The notes under the pieces: generated by a model
What the model was told of the DNA's origin: nothing
Database searches by the model: none
Seen by the model: the letters and a program-made list of their open reading frames with translations, nothing else
Made by a program: the position numbers and the translations under genes
Source of the DNA: Firmicutes bacterium UBA4845
GTDB taxonomy: Bacteria; Bacillota; Clostridia; Tissierellales; Sedimentibacteraceae
Assembly: GCA_002399975.1 (NCBI GenBank)
Contig: DHER01000036.1
Coordinates: 34,904-98,903 of the forward strand
Direction of reading: 5' to 3'
DNA length: 64,000 nucleotides
Shown: piece by piece, positions 18,839-29,138 of the stretch
Position numbering within the stretch: the first letter of the stretch is position 1
How the letters are laid out: every line of letters starts with the position of its first letter

Positions 18839-20953
18839 CTAACCACCTCCCACAGAATTTTTTTGCCTCTTTACTCCAGCAATAGCTTGATTAAAGATAT
18901 TTTGATTTATCTTTATTTTCAAATCATTTTTTATTGCCTGGGCAATTGCAATAAATGAAGATTTATGACATAAGGCAGCCAATTCCGCTCCACTCATACC
19001 TTCGGTCTTTTCAGCCAGCTGTTTGAAATCTATATCATCAGATACAGGCAGACCACGAGAATGAATTTTTAAAATTGACTCCCTTTCATCAACATTTGGC
19101 AAAGGAAGTTCCAGTATGTATTCAAAACGTCCCTCCCTAAACAACACAGAATCAATTAAATCTATTCTGTTGGTAGCAGCTAATACTATAACTCCCTGAA
19201 CATCCTCTAAATTATCAAACTCTAATATAAGCTGACTTATAATTTTGTCTTTTGAACTACCTGCACCTGGGGAACGCAAACGAATAAATCCATCCAGTTC
19301 ATCGAAAAATAAAATACAAGGTGCAGTTTGTTTCGCTTTAACAAATATATCGTGTAAAGCCTTTTCTGCCTTTCTGCTCCAATTTGAAGCAAGCATAAGA
19401 CCGTTTATAGCTATAAAATTTATTTTAGCAGAGTTCCCGGCGGCGTTTGCCAGCATGGTTTTGCCTGTGCCCGAAGGGCCTGTTAACAAAATGCCCTTAG
19501 GCGACGTAAATTTATATTTATTACATAAATCAGGATAGCAAAGCGGAAATTCTATTAAATTTTGTAAAGTTTCTTTAGTTTCTTCCAGGCCTCCTACGTC
19601 CTGCCATGTCACATTCGGAGTTTCCGGATAATATTCCCGGGTTGATGACGGCTGAATTTCTCTCAGTGCATTAGTAAAATTATCCATAGAGACCTTAAAA
19701 TAAGGAATATTATCCTCCTCTGTCTCTGTAACTTCTGATAAAACTTTTTTTAATGCTGTCATTCCGGCTTCCTTACACAAAGCCGAAAGATCAGAACCCA
19801 CAAATCCATAGGTGACTTTAGCCAATTGGTCCAGCTTTACGTCCTTGTCAAGGGGCATATACCTTGTATGAATCTGTAATATTTTAAGCCTGCCTTCTTT
19901 ATTGGGAGGCGAAATAGCAATTTCCCTGTCGAATCTTCCTGCTCGCCTAAGTGCCGGATCCAATGAATCAGGTATATTGGTGGCACCGATTACAACAATT
20001 TGTCCGCGGCTTTCCAATCCGTCCATAATCGCAAGAAGCTGAGCCACCACTCTTTTCTCAACATCACCATGTACATATTCCCTCCTTGGTGCAATAGAAT
20101 CCAATTCATCTAAAAAAATTATACTTGGCGCCCTGCTTTTCGCTTCTTTAAAAATTTCCCTCAGCTTAGCTTCACTTTCTCCATAAAATTTATTCATTAT
20201 TTCCGGTCCGTTTACATGGATAAAATAAGCCTTTGTCTCAGAAGCTACGGCCCTTGCAATCAATGTTTTGCCTGTACCCGGAGGGCCATAAAGCAGTATG
20301 CCCCTGGGAGGTTCAATACCGAGCTTTTTAAACACTTTGGGATATTTTAATGGCAGCTCCACGATTTCTCTTATTTTTCGTACCTGCTCATTTAATCCGC
20401 CTATATCTTCATATGTAATTCTTGATCCGGCATTACCGAGTTCCGGCTGTATAAAGACAATCTCAGTTTCATTACTCACCTTTACAAATCCTGACGGCGA
20501 TGTTCCATTTACAAGGAACCCACGTTCATTGCCTCCAAAAAAGCTTAAAGATAATTCATCTTCACAAATAATCGGCATTCCTCTCAATATATTTCTTACT
20601 ACCTTTTCATCCTCCATAGTCCAATCAGAAAAATTTTCAAGCGGAGAAAGTACTACTTTTTTTGCTGTTTTCACTTTAGCTTTACAGACTGTTACTTCGC
20701 TGTTTATTTCTACACCGGCATTGTGCCTGATTATCCCATCCATCTGGATTAACGGGTTGCCGTAAATATCATTAAAAGATGGGTAAACATTTGCAGCAGT
20801 AACTCTTTTACCTTCTATGCTTACAGTATCTCCTATATTCACACCCAACCGATCTACATCTTTTCGATTAATTCTCACAATACCTTTGCGAGAATCCTCT
20901 ACTAATCCTTCATTAACTTTTAATTTTAATTTTACAAGATTAGACTCAGCCAT
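18839..20953 (-). CDS. CDC48/VCP-type double AAA ATPase
   Basis: A 704-aa protein with the layout of archaeal CDC48/VAT and eukaryotic p97, which unfold or remodel protein complexes. The N-terminal substrate domain covers about residues 5-165 (double-psi beta-barrel features such as [18 protein letters not shown]). D1 has GPPGTGKT near residue 225 and [15 protein letters not shown]2 has GPSGTGKT near residue 495 and [10 protein letters not shown]. Both Walker B acidic pairs and arginine-finger regions ([20 protein letters not shown]) are kept. The start has GGAGG 8 nt upstream. Such proteins are uncommon in bacteria. It is the first gene after the tandem promoters and the last 132 bp before the oxidoreductase genes, so it may assemble or repair that enzyme. 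Confidence 0.92.
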   Translation of the reverse strand: MAESNLVKLKLKVNEGLVEDSRKGIVRINRKDVDRLGVNIGDTVSIEGKRVTAANVYPSFNDIYGNPLIQMDGIIRHNAGVEINSEVTVCKAKVKTAKKVVLSPLENFSDWTMEDEKVVRNILRGMPIICEDELSLSFFGGNERGFLVNGTSPSGFVKVSNETEIVFIQPELGNAGSRITYEDIGGLNEQVRKIREIVELPLKYPKVFKKLGIEPPRGILLYGPPGTGKTLIARAVASETKAYFIHVNGPEIMNKFYGESEAKLREIFKEAKSRAPSIIFLDELDSIAPRREYVHGDVEKRVVAQLLAIMDGLESRGQIVVIGATNIPDSLDPALRRAGRFDREIAISPPNKEGRLKILQIHTRYMPLDKDVKLDQLAKVTYGFVGSDLSALCKEAGMTALKKVLSEVTETEEDNIPYFKVSMDNFTNALREIQPSSTREYYPETPNVTWQDVGGLEETKETLQNLIEFPLCYPDLCNKYKFTSPKGILLTGPSGTGKTMLANAAGNSAKINFIAINGLMLASNWSRKAEKALHDIFVKAKQTAPCILFFDELDGFIRLRSPGAGSSKDKIISQLILEFDNLEDVQGVIVLAATNRIDLIDSVLFREGRFEYILELPLPNVDERESILKIHSRGLPVSDDIDFKQLAEKTEGMSGAELAALCHKSSFIAIAQAIKNDLKIKINQNIFNQAIAGVKRQKNSVGGG

Positions 20954-21006
20954 ATAGTTTACCTCCTAGTGCTCTAAACTAAGCATCAAGTAGATAAAAT
21001 TAAATT

Positions 21007-21025
21007 TTGGTATACGGTATACCAA
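21007..21025. promoter_or_regulatory. 19-bp palindromic operator TTGGTATACGGTATACCAA
   Basis: A perfect inverted repeat with 9-bp arms around a central G. It lies just downstream of the proximal -10 box, where a bound repressor would block transcription. GT-N-AC symmetry is typical of FadR-subfamily GntR operators, and a GntR gene is the next gene upstream. Confidence 0.75.
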
Positions 21026-21069
21026 GTATTTTAATTATAACAAACTTTAATATTAAATTCAATAGATTT
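21023..21069 (-). repeat. Promoter repeat copy 1 (proximal): TTGAAT-N17-TATAAT
   Basis: On the minus strand -35 TTGAAT (21057-21062), 17 bp, -10 TATAAT (21034-21039). The 47-bp unit matches copy 2 at 42 of 47 positions. It is followed directly by the palindromic operator and drives the AAA ATPase and probably the oxidoreductase genes. Confidence 0.75.
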
Positions 21070-21112
21070 TTAATATTTTAGAAAACTATCAAATATTTCG
21101 AAGATTCAATAT

Positions 21113-21159
21113 CAAGTGTTTTTATTATAGCAAATTTTAATATTAAGTTCAATAGATTT
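21113..21159 (-). repeat. Promoter repeat copy 2 (distal): TTGAAC-N17-TATAAT
   Basis: On the minus strand -35 TTGAAC (21147-21152), 17 bp, -10 TATAAT (21124-21129). It is an imperfect direct repeat of copy 1 set 90 bp further upstream. The sequence after its -10 box (CTTGATATTGAA) is only a degenerate version of the operator, so this copy may escape repression. Confidence 0.65.
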
Positions 21160-21252
21160 CCAAAGAAATTTTTAAATACTTTAAACTAATTATACAAAAT
21201 AGCGAAAAATATCAAATATATCGAATAATATTGATAAATATCAGATAATATC

Positions 21253-21288
21253 AAAAAATATCGAAAAATGTAATTTTCGATATTTTTT
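21253..21288 (-). terminator. Terminator of the GntR regulator gene
   Basis: AAAAATATCGAAAA (21254-21267) and TTTTCGATATTTTT (21274-21287) are perfect 14-bp arms with a 6-base loop and flanking T/A runs. It lies 25 bp past the gntR stop and insulates it from the downstream promoters. Confidence 0.8.
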
Positions 21289-21312
21289 CAACTTTGTTTT
21301 TTCTGTTTATAG

Positions 21313-21996
21313 TTATTTATTTTCGTCCGGATAAGCCATTTCCAGAAATACCTGGGCTGATTTTTCAACATGAATTTTCATAGCATCATAAGCGCCAGAA
21401 CTATCATGTTTGCGTAAGGCATCAATTATTTTATTATGTTCTGCTGTTGCTTCTTCAATTCTCCTGAAACTGGTATAAGTTAAACGAGTAAATTTATCAA
21501 CATATTCATTGAGTGTACTTGTAAGGCCGTATAAACGAGGGCTGTCCGCCGCTTTTCTGATACATTCATGAAATTTTCCATTTAAAGAGCTTAGCTTTAC
21601 GCTGTTATTTTCGTGGGATTCATTTGACATCTGTTTTACAATTGCTTTAAGATGCCTTAATTCTTTATCGCTGATTTTTTCAGCTGCAATACTACAGCTC
21701 AATGCCTCAAGCACGGCTCTGATAAGCTGAATTTCCTTAATACTATCCTTATCAAATTTTGAAACTATTACACCTTTACGAGGAATATAGGTCACCAGCC
21801 CTTCCAGCTGAAGTTGACGAATTGCCTCACGCACTGGAGTCCTGCTTATTTTTAACTGCCCTGCAATACTGCGTTCCACTAATCGCTGACCCGGTTCTAA
21901 TTTTCCATCCAGTATAGCATTACGTAAAATGGAAAATACAGAATCTCGAATATTACCCATATCATCAAATTTTATCGGTGAAAATTCATATCCCAC
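21313..21996 (-). CDS. GntR-family transcriptional regulator (FadR/FCD subfamily)
   Basis: A 227-aa regulator. The winged helix covers about residues 15-80 (LRNAILDGKLEPGQRLVE, ISRTPVREAIRQLQLEGLV). The all-helical FCD ligand domain follows, with the metal-site histidines visible in NGKFHECIRKA, EHNKIIDAL and MKIHVEKSA. FCD regulators usually sense small carboxylic acids. Next to an oxalate oxidoreductase, oxalate or a related acid is the likely signal (inference). It is transcribed toward the AAA ATPase but ends in its own terminator, and it probably binds the palindrome at 21007. Confidence 0.9.
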   Translation of the reverse strand: MGYEFSPIKFDDMGNIRDSVFSILRNAILDGKLEPGQRLVERSIAGQLKISRTPVREAIRQLQLEGLVTYIPRKGVIVSKFDKDSIKEIQLIRAVLEALSCSIAAEKISDKELRHLKAIVKQMSNESHENNSVKLSSLNGKFHECIRKAADSPRLYGLTSTLNEYVDKFTRLTYTSFRRIEEATAEHNKIIDALRKHDSSGAYDAMKIHVEKSAQVFLEMAYPDENK

Positions 21997-22029
21997 TTAT
22001 AACTATCTCCTTAAATTTATTAACATAAT

Positions 22030-22109
22030 CCTTATTATTTTTTTTAATATAATCCTTATTATAATGAAAATTATAATAAATGCAAGTAGAATATTGCCTT
22101 ATTATAAGG
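22030..22109. repeat. Three CCTTATTAT repeats in the gntR upstream region
   Basis: CCTTATTAT occurs at 22030-22038, 22054-22062 and 22097-22105; the last belongs to the palindrome CCTTATTATAAGG (22097-22109). They surround a weak minus-strand promoter (TTGCAT at 22080-22085, N16, TATAAT at 22058-22063). They could be autoregulatory sites or simple AT-rich drift. Confidence 0.35.
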
Positions 22110-22143
22110 TTTATACTAATTAAGCTCCTCGTCAAAAATGTAA

Positions 22144-22797
22144 TTAAATATTCAAATTGTTTGATTTAATTATTTTTGTCAGGTCCCACATTTTATCAAG
22201 AACATATTTTATATTATATTTTTCGGCTAGCTCTTCAGAACCGTGCTGCCATCCTGCAAGAACCGGAGTAACTTTCGCATTGATTGCACATTCCATATCA
22301 AACTTAGAATCGCCTACATACAATGTTTTTTCCGGCAAACTTTTAAGCCCTTCTATAGCTTTCATCAAAGGCTCCTTATCCGGCTTATGCTTATTAACGT
22401 CATCAGCAGAAATTATAATATGGAAATATTTTACAACATCGAAAATCTTTAAAGCCGACATTGTTGAACTTTTTAGCCTCGATGTAGCTATTCCCATTTT
22501 GATATTTTTATTATTCAAATATTTTAGTGTATCTTCAACAGTATCATAAAGAGTAACCTCTTGGCTAAATCTGTCCTTTTGATATTCACGGTAACACGCA
22601 ATAACATCCTCAAAATTAAACTTGCCGAAATCTCTCGACAAAGTCAGCGCAAGTGGTTCCCCAAAGGTATTCATCACATATTCCATATCACATTCTTCAT
22701 TGCGGAAAACAGAATATATGTGTTTAAAGGAATTAATTATTATTTGGTTTGTATTTGCCAAAGTACCGTCAAAATCAAAAACTACCGTATCAATCAT
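22144..22797 (-). CDS. HAD-family phosphatase (phosphoglycolate phosphatase/PpaX type)
   Basis: A 217-aa haloacid-dehalogenase hydrolase. Motif I is FDFDGTLANT (Asp8 and Asp10), motif II is the Ser/Thr in GIATSRLKSS, and motif IV is YVGDSKFDMECAINA with the GDxxxD acids. A small helical cap lies between motifs I and II. Its start overlaps the end of tex by 4 bp (ATGA), so the two are translationally coupled. The exact substrate cannot be told. Confidence 0.85.
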   Translation of the reverse strand: MIDTVVFDFDGTLANTNQIIINSFKHIYSVFRNEECDMEYVMNTFGEPLALTLSRDFGKFNFEDVIACYREYQKDRFSQEVTLYDTVEDTLKYLNNKNIKMGIATSRLKSSTMSALKIFDVVKYFHIIISADDVNKHKPDKEPLMKAIEGLKSLPEKTLYVGDSKFDMECAINAKVTPVLAGWQHGSEELAEKYNIKYVLDKMWDLTKIIKSNNLNI

Positions 22798-25100
22798 ACA
22801 TTTATTTCTCCTGCTTTGTTTCTTTTTGTTTTCATACTGAGCCCAATTCTCTGCCTTTCCGTGTCAATGCTTATTATAGTTACATTAACAGTGTCTCCAA
22901 CATGGACAATCTCCATAGGGTTTTTAACATACTTGTCACTCATTTCCGAAAGATGAACAAGCCCGTCCTGTTTTACTCCTATGTCAACGAAAGCTCCAAA
23001 GTCCACCACATTCCTTACTGTTCCCGAAAGCTTCATTCCAACTTTTATATCTTCCATTTTCATGACATCGTTTCTGAAAATTGCTTTAGGCATTTCATCT
23101 CTTGGATCTCTGCCCGGTTTTTTGAGTTCGCTTATAATGTCCGTTAGTGTAGGAATTCCTATATTAAGCTCCTTGCTCAACACTTTTATTCTTTTCTTCG
23201 TCTTTTCTTTTGCAGTGCTCTTATTTTCCTTGAATTTTATTTGTGAAAGCGCCTGGAGACCCTTTAATCTTTTATTTTTTGAAACCATCCGGATTTTTTC
23301 GTCTTCCTTAACATCTATCTTCATTATTCTTTCATTGATATCTTTTAAGTTACCGCTTCTCACATTATCAATAGTATATCCCAGCCTATCCAACAGGCTT
23401 AAAGCAATTTTGTAGGATTCCGGGTGTACTGCAGTTTCATCAAGAGGGTTGTCTCCGTCGGATATTCTGAGAAACCCGGCGCATTGCTCAAATGCTTTTT
23501 CTCCCAATTGTTTAACATTAAGCAGCTCATTTCTGTTTTTAAATTTACCATTTTCTTCCCTGGATTTTACAATATTTCTGGCAATAGGTTTTGAAATTCC
23601 CGAAACATGCCTGAGCAATGCAGGCGATGCAGTGTTTAAGTCAACTCCAACACTGTTTACGCAGTCTTCTACAACGCCATCTAATTCCTTTCCGAGTTTA
23701 GCTTGATTCACATCATGCTGATACTGTCCTACGCCGATGCTTTTGGGATCTATTTTTACTAATTCCGCCAGCGGATCCTGCAACCTTCTGCCTATTGATA
23801 TAGCTCCCCTTATTGTAACATCTAAATCAGGATACTCTTCCTGAGCAAGCTTAGAAGCGGAATAAACTGAAGCACCCGCTTCACTGACTATGGTGTATGT
23901 CACTTTTCTGTCCAATTTCAAAATCATGTCTGCAACAACCTGTTCAGTTTCTCTTGAAGCGGTTCCGTTGCCTATAGTTATTGCATCTACACTGTACTTG
24001 TTTATAAGTTCCTCCATTTTTTTTTGAGATTTTTCAACTTCATTTTTCGGCTTGCACGGATAAATAACTCCCTGATCCAAGAATTTGCCTGTTTCATCCA
24101 GTACTGCAATTTTGCAGCCAGTTCTATAGCCTGGGTCCAATGCTAAAATTCTCATATTTTTAACAGGTGGAACCATAAGAAGGTTTTTAGTATTTTTCCC
24201 GAAAATTTTTATAGCTTCTTCCTCAGCTCTTTCTGTAAGCATATTTCTTACTTCTCTTTCTATAGAAGGAGCTATAAGTCTTTTGTAGCTGTCTTCAATA
24301 GCAGCTGAATAATAATCGACACTTATAGCAGAAGGGTTTGTTATTTCTTTTAATTTTATATAATTTATGATTTTTTCATCTGGAGTTTTAAGCTTTACTT
24401 TAAGTTTCTTTTCTTTCTCGCCTCTGTTAAGAGCAAGTATTCTGTGATTAGCAACCTTGTTTACAGCTTCTTGGAATTTATAGTACATTTCATAAACTGT
24501 CTTTTCTTCTTCATCAGTAGCTTCTGATGTCAGTATACCTTCGGCAACATAAATTTCCCTTATATGTTTTCTGTAATCTGCATTGTCTGAAATTATTTCT
24601 GCTATTATATCACAAGCACCATTATAAGCATCTTTGACACTCTTAACTCCCTTTTCTTCATCAAAAAAAGGTTTTGATATCTCTTCCATGTTTCCTTCAG
24701 TTAAATCTTGAGCCCGTATAATGTCAGCAAGAGGTTCCAGGCCTTTCTGTTTAGCCTTTGACGCTCTTGTGGATTTTTTCTGTTTAAAGGGCCTATACAA
24801 ATCTTCCACCCGCTGCATTACATCTGCACTTAATATTTCATTTTTCAATTCATCAGTAAGCTTGCCCTGTTCCTCAATTAAACGAATAACTTCCTCTTTT
24901 CGAGATTCAAGGTTCCTTAAGTAACTAAGCCTTTCATACAGATCTCTTATAACCACATCATCAAGTGATCCCGTCTGCTCCTTTCGGTAACGTGCTATAA
25001 ATGGAATCGTATTTCCTTCGTCTATTAATTTGACCGTGTTTTCAGCCTGGAACGGTTTAATTTTAAATTCTTCACATAAAGTTTTGTTAATGTCTAACAT
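22794..25100 (-). CDS. tex: Tex-family S1 RNA-binding protein
   Basis: A nucleic-acid-binding protein linked to transcription. I chose the ATG at 25100 (MLDINKTLCEE), which has GGGAG just upstream; this gives 768 aa, typical of the family, whereas a longer reading adds an unlikely leader. Domains in order: N-terminal helical region, YqgF/RNase H-like fold (RILALDPGYRTGCKIAVLD near residue 328), helix-hairpin-helix pair (NTASPALLRHVSGISKPIA), and a C-terminal S1 domain (GMKLSGTVRNVVDFGAFVDIGV). Confidence 0.95.
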   Translation of the reverse strand: MLDINKTLCEEFKIKPFQAENTVKLIDEGNTIPFIARYRKEQTGSLDDVVIRDLYERLSYLRNLESRKEEVIRLIEEQGKLTDELKNEILSADVMQRVEDLYRPFKQKKSTRASKAKQKGLEPLADIIRAQDLTEGNMEEISKPFFDEEKGVKSVKDAYNGACDIIAEIISDNADYRKHIREIYVAEGILTSEATDEEEKTVYEMYYKFQEAVNKVANHRILALNRGEKEKKLKVKLKTPDEKIINYIKLKEITNPSAISVDYYSAAIEDSYKRLIAPSIEREVRNMLTERAEEEAIKIFGKNTKNLLMVPPVKNMRILALDPGYRTGCKIAVLDETGKFLDQGVIYPCKPKNEVEKSQKKMEELINKYSVDAITIGNGTASRETEQVVADMILKLDRKVTYTIVSEAGASVYSASKLAQEEYPDLDVTIRGAISIGRRLQDPLAELVKIDPKSIGVGQYQHDVNQAKLGKELDGVVEDCVNSVGVDLNTASPALLRHVSGISKPIARNIVKSREENGKFKNRNELLNVKQLGEKAFEQCAGFLRISDGDNPLDETAVHPESYKIALSLLDRLGYTIDNVRSGNLKDINERIMKIDVKEDEKIRMVSKNKRLKGLQALSQIKFKENKSTAKEKTKKRIKVLSKELNIGIPTLTDIISELKKPGRDPRDEMPKAIFRNDVMKMEDIKVGMKLSGTVRNVVDFGAFVDIGVKQDGLVHLSEMSDKYVKNPMEIVHVGDTVNVTIISIDTERQRIGLSMKTKRNKAGEINV

Positions 25101-25198
25101 ACTCTCTCCCTTATTATTACAATTGTCTAAAAAAACAACAATGGAAAAGCTATTGACTGAAAAATCAATTGCCAGTCTATTGCCGAATGTATTATAAA

Positions 25199-26321
25199 TC
25201 AATTACTGTCTTGTTGTTCCAATGATTTCATTTTCAGATATTCATTAATAAACATATCCAAATTTCCATCCATTACCGACTGTACGTTTGCTGTTTCAGC
25301 ATTTGTACGGTGATCCTTTACCATACTGTATGGATGAAACACATAAGACCTTATTTGGCTTCCCCACGCTATTTGATTATATTTTCCCTGAATATCCTCA
25401 ATCTTTTCCTTGTTTTCCAAGTGCTTAATTTCTAAAAGTTTTGATTTAAGCATTTTCATTGCAGTTTCTTTGTTACTGTGCTGTGACCTTTGATTTTGGC
25501 ATGAAACTACAACGCCCGTAGGAATATGTGTAATACGTATTGCAGAATCAGTTGTATTTACATACTGTCCCCCTGCTCCACTTGAGCGATACGTATCGAC
25601 ACGTATATCAGATTCATTTATTTCAATATTATCATCATCATCTATCTCCGGCGTAACGTCCACTGATGCAAAGGACGTGTGCCTTCTATTGGAAGAATCA
25701 AATGGTGAAATACGTACTAAACGGTGAACGCCTTTTTCGGATTTCAAATATCCAAATGCATTTTCACCTTCGACCAATAATGTAGCACTTTTAATTCCAG
25801 CCTCTGTATCGGTCAAAATGTCTAATACCGTCATATCATATCCATGTGATTCAATCCATCTGGAATACATTCTATACAGCATGTCTGCCCAGTCTTGTGC
25901 TTCTGTCCCCCCTGCTCCTGCATGAATGGACAATATTGCATTATTCTTGTCGTACTTGCCGCTTAACAGCATAACAATGCGGGCATTATCAAGGAGGTCG
26001 GAAACATGATCCATATCTTTTCTAAACTCTGGCATATCGCTTTCGTCATTTTCCTCACCTATTATTTCTGCAAAAACTTCTAAATCTTCAACTTTTTGCT
26101 TTAAATTTTTATACCCGTTTATTTTGTCAGTATTGTGCTTCAGCTTCTGGGATACTTTCTGGGCTTTTTCCTGGTTGTTCCAAAAATCAGGCTCCTGCAT
26201 TTCAGATTCAAGCAATGCATTTTCTTCCTTTAACTTTTCCAAGTCAAAGTGAACCACCTACTTCGTTTAAAATTTCATTAAACCTTTTTAGATTTTCATT
26301 AATTTCGTATAAATCTACCAA
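25199..26321 (-). CDS. prfB: Peptide chain release factor 2, with programmed +1 frameshift
   Basis: Release factor 2 ends translation at UGA and UAA. The main frame (from about 26257) has the GGQ motif in SGAGGQYVNTTDSAIR and the usual RF2 length. A short first frame begins at a TTG (26321 or 26324) behind GGGAG and encodes LVDLYEINEN through VGGSL, then reads CTT TGA (TGA at 26244-26246). A +1 slip at CTT-TGA-C continues as DLEKLKEENA, matching the GSLDLE junction of other RF2 proteins. An AGGTGG stimulator lies just before the slip. The joined product is about 373 aa. It follows secA, the classic order. Confidence 0.93.
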
Positions 26322-26344
26322 CAAATCATCTCCCTTTTATTTTT

Positions 26345-29107
26345 TTATTGTTCATTCCTTCCACAGCACTTTTTATATTTTTTCCCGCTTCCGCAGGGAC
26401 ATGGGTCGTTTCTACCTACCTTTTTTACTTTTTTAACCACAGTTTTCGGTTTACCTGTTCCGCCTGAACCGCCGCCGCTTGTTCCCGTAATTCTTGCAAC
26501 TTCTTTACGCTGCATTTTTTCTTGAGGACGTACTCTCATCAGCATTTTTACTGTATCTTCCTGTATAGCCGCAGTCATTTCTTCAAACATATCAAACCCT
26601 TCAATCTGGTATGCTCTTACAGGATCTTCATTCCCCAATGCCCTCAAGCCTATTCCTTGTCTTAGCTGATCCATGGCGTCTATATGGTCAATCCATTTTG
26701 TATCCACATTTCTGAGAAGTACAATCCTTTCTATTTCTCTGAAAATATTGTCGCCAAATTCTGCTTCCTGCCTTGCATAATGTCTATCAACAGCATCTCT
26801 TGTTTTTTCTTTCAGTATTTCCCTGGTAATATTCTCCTGATTTTCTCCGTCAAAGCTGATGTTAACATAGAATTCATCAAAAACATACTTTACAAAACCT
26901 GCTATATCCCAATTATCAGAATATTCACCTTCCGAAGTATACATTTGTATACCCTTATCAATAAGACCGTCGATCATGTGAGAAATATAATCTTTTAAAT
27001 CTTCACCCAAGAGCACTCTTCTTCTTTCGGAATAAATAACTTCTCTCTGTTTATTCATAACATTGTCATACTGAAGCACGTGCTTCCTTATATCGAAGTT
27101 TCTGCCCTCAACTCTTGATTGTGCAGTTTCAATGGTTTTTGTAAGCATTCCTGCTTCCAGAGGTTCATCCTCAGGCATCTTTAATGTTTCAATAATTGTT
27201 TTTACCTTGTCACCGGCAAATAATCTCATTAAGTCATCCTCAAGAGATATATAAAAACGTGTAGAACCGGGATCACCCTGCCTGCCGGAACGGCCTCTCA
27301 GCTGATTGTCAATACGTCTTGACTCGTGACGTTCTGTACCGATTATGTGCAGTCCGCCCACTTCTTTTACTTTTTGCTGTTCATTCTTTAGTTCATCCTT
27401 TGATTGCTTGAGAAGATCTTTATATACTTTCCTCGCTTCTAATATTTCCTCGCCATCTGTTTCATTGAACCCGTCTGCCTGAATAATTAATTCATCCGAA
27501 AAACCTTTCTTTTTCATTTTATGCTTAGCAAGGTATTCTGGATTACCTCCCAAGACTATGTCGGTACCTCTGCCGGCCATATTTGTGGCAATTGTTACAG
27601 AGCCCAAACGTCCGGCCTGGGCTACTATTTCAGCTTCCTTATCATGCTGCTTAGCATTCAGGACTTCGTGCTTAACACCTTGTTTTTTAAGAATTCCGCT
27701 CAGCAATTCAGACTTTTCTATGGAAATTGTTCCTACCAAAATAGGCTGGCCTGTTTTATGCTTTTCAATTATTTCAATAATTACAGCATTGAATTTCCCA
27801 GCTTCTGTCTTATAAACAACATCTTCATAATCTTTTCTTATAATATCTTTGTTTGTTGGAACCTCTATAACATCGACGCCATAAATTTCTCTGAATTCAT
27901 TTTCTTCCGTCTTTGCAGTACCGGTCATACCGGACAGCTTTTTGTACATTCTGAAATAATTCTGAAATGTAATGGTTGCCAGCGTTTTAGATTCTTTTCT
28001 TACTTCGATATGCTCCTTTGCTTCTATAGCCTGATGAAGGCCGTTGGAATATCTTCTTCCGTACATAATACGGCCTGTAAATTCATCAATGATTAAAACT
28101 TCTCCATCCTTTACAATGTAGTCGATGTCCTTTTTCATTACATTGTGAGCTTTCAATGCCTGATTAATGTGGTGGGATATCTCCATGTTCTCCTGATCAG
28201 CTAAGTTTTCAATATTAAAGAAGCTTTCAGCTTTACTGATTCCGCGATCTGTCAGCGTAGCATTTTTACCTTTTTCATCAACAATGAAATCAACTGTATT
28301 GTCCTCTTCAACATCCCCCATTATATAATCCATTTTAGTTTTCTTTTCTTCTGGAGACTGAATTTTTCCTTTCAAGGTTCTAACAAAACTATCTGCCTGT
28401 TTATAAAGATTTGTAGATTCATCTCCCTCACCGGAAATAATCAGAGGAGTCCTTGCCTCATCTATCAGTATAGAGTCAACCTCGTCTATAATGCAATAGT
28501 TCAGTTCTCTCTGAACCATATCTTCCTTTCTGATAACCATGTTGTCTCTTAAATAGTCAAATCCAAATTCATTGTTTGTACCGTAAGTTATGTCACATTT
28601 ATAAGCATTTACTCTTTCTTCCCTTGAAATGCCGTGTACTATGCATCCCACTGTAAGCCCCAGGAAATTATGGACTTTTCCCATCCAGTCAGAGTCACGC
28701 TTTGCAAGGTAATCATTCACCGTTACAATGTGAACTCCCTTGCCATCAAGGGCATTCAAGTACACAGGCAATGTAGAAACAAGCGTCTTACCTTCACCTG
28801 TTTTCATCTCCGCTATGCGTCCTTGATGAAGGACAATGCCTCCCAGTAACTGTACCCTGTAATGTTTCTGCCCCAAAACTCTCCATGCAGCTTCCCTTAC
28901 AACCGCAAAAGCTTCAGAAAGTATGTCTTCCTTTGTTTCACCTGCTGCAAGTCTTTTCTTAAATTCTGAAGTTTTAGCCCGGAGCTGCTTATCATTTAGC
29001 TGGGACATTTCATCTTCCAACGCCAAAATTTTATCAACTTCAGGCTCCAGTCTTTTTATTTCCTTTTCACTATATGATCCGAAAATTTTTTCTAAGAACT
29101 TTTTCAT
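26345..29107 (-). CDS. secA: Preprotein translocase ATPase SecA
   Basis: The ATP-driven motor that pushes secretory proteins through SecYEG. It is 920 aa. Visible parts are [14 protein letters not shown] (Walker A near residue 100), [49 protein letters not shown], and the C-terminal zinc-binding tail [16 protein letters not shown] that contacts SecB or lipids. It ends about 24 bp before the prfB start. Confidence 0.97.
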   Translation of the reverse strand: MKKFLEKIFGSYSEKEIKRLEPEVDKILALEDEMSQLNDKQLRAKTSEFKKRLAAGETKEDILSEAFAVVREAAWRVLGQKHYRVQLLGGIVLHQGRIAEMKTGEGKTLVSTLPVYLNALDGKGVHIVTVNDYLAKRDSDWMGKVHNFLGLTVGCIVHGISREERVNAYKCDITYGTNNEFGFDYLRDNMVIRKEDMVQRELNYCIIDEVDSILIDEARTPLIISGEGDESTNLYKQADSFVRTLKGKIQSPEEKKTKMDYIMGDVEEDNTVDFIVDEKGKNATLTDRGISKAESFFNIENLADQENMEISHHINQALKAHNVMKKDIDYIVKDGEVLIIDEFTGRIMYGRRYSNGLHQAIEAKEHIEVRKESKTLATITFQNYFRMYKKLSGMTGTAKTEENEFREIYGVDVIEVPTNKDIIRKDYEDVVYKTEAGKFNAVIIEIIEKHKTGQPILVGTISIEKSELLSGILKKQGVKHEVLNAKQHDKEAEIVAQAGRLGSVTIATNMAGRGTDIVLGGNPEYLAKHKMKKKGFSDELIIQADGFNETDGEEILEARKVYKDLLKQSKDELKNEQQKVKEVGGLHIIGTERHESRRIDNQLRGRSGRQGDPGSTRFYISLEDDLMRLFAGDKVKTIIETLKMPEDEPLEAGMLTKTIETAQSRVEGRNFDIRKHVLQYDNVMNKQREVIYSERRRVLLGEDLKDYISHMIDGLIDKGIQMYTSEGEYSDNWDIAGFVKYVFDEFYVNISFDGENQENITREILKEKTRDAVDRHYARQEAEFGDNIFREIERIVLLRNVDTKWIDHIDAMDQLRQGIGLRALGNEDPVRAYQIEGFDMFEEMTAAIQEDTVKMLMRVRPQEKMQRKEVARITGTSGGGSGGTGKPKTVVKKVKKVGRNDPCPCGSGKKYKKCCGRNEQ

Positions 29108-29138
29108 GTTGTATCCTTTCTAAATACTCTATATTAAA

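Larger units (their letters stand above)
20954..21312. other. 359-bp regulatory region between the GntR gene and the AAA ATPase gene
   Basis: It contains, in order on the plus strand, the operator palindrome (21007-21025), two near-identical promoter copies (21023-21069 and 21113-21159), an AT-rich stretch with repeated AATATC/ATATCGA words (about 21200-21260) and the gntR terminator (21253-21288). Confidence 0.8.

Noticed and set aside
21200..21290. CRISPR-like or satellite array in the AATATC/ATATCGA region
   Set aside because: The words are short, irregularly spaced and AT-rich, without constant spacers. Only the terminator hairpin is well supported.
27521..28096. 191-codon ORF antisense to secA
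   Set aside because: It is a frame shadow of secA with skewed composition (rich in Phe, Cys and Asn), and no start signal.
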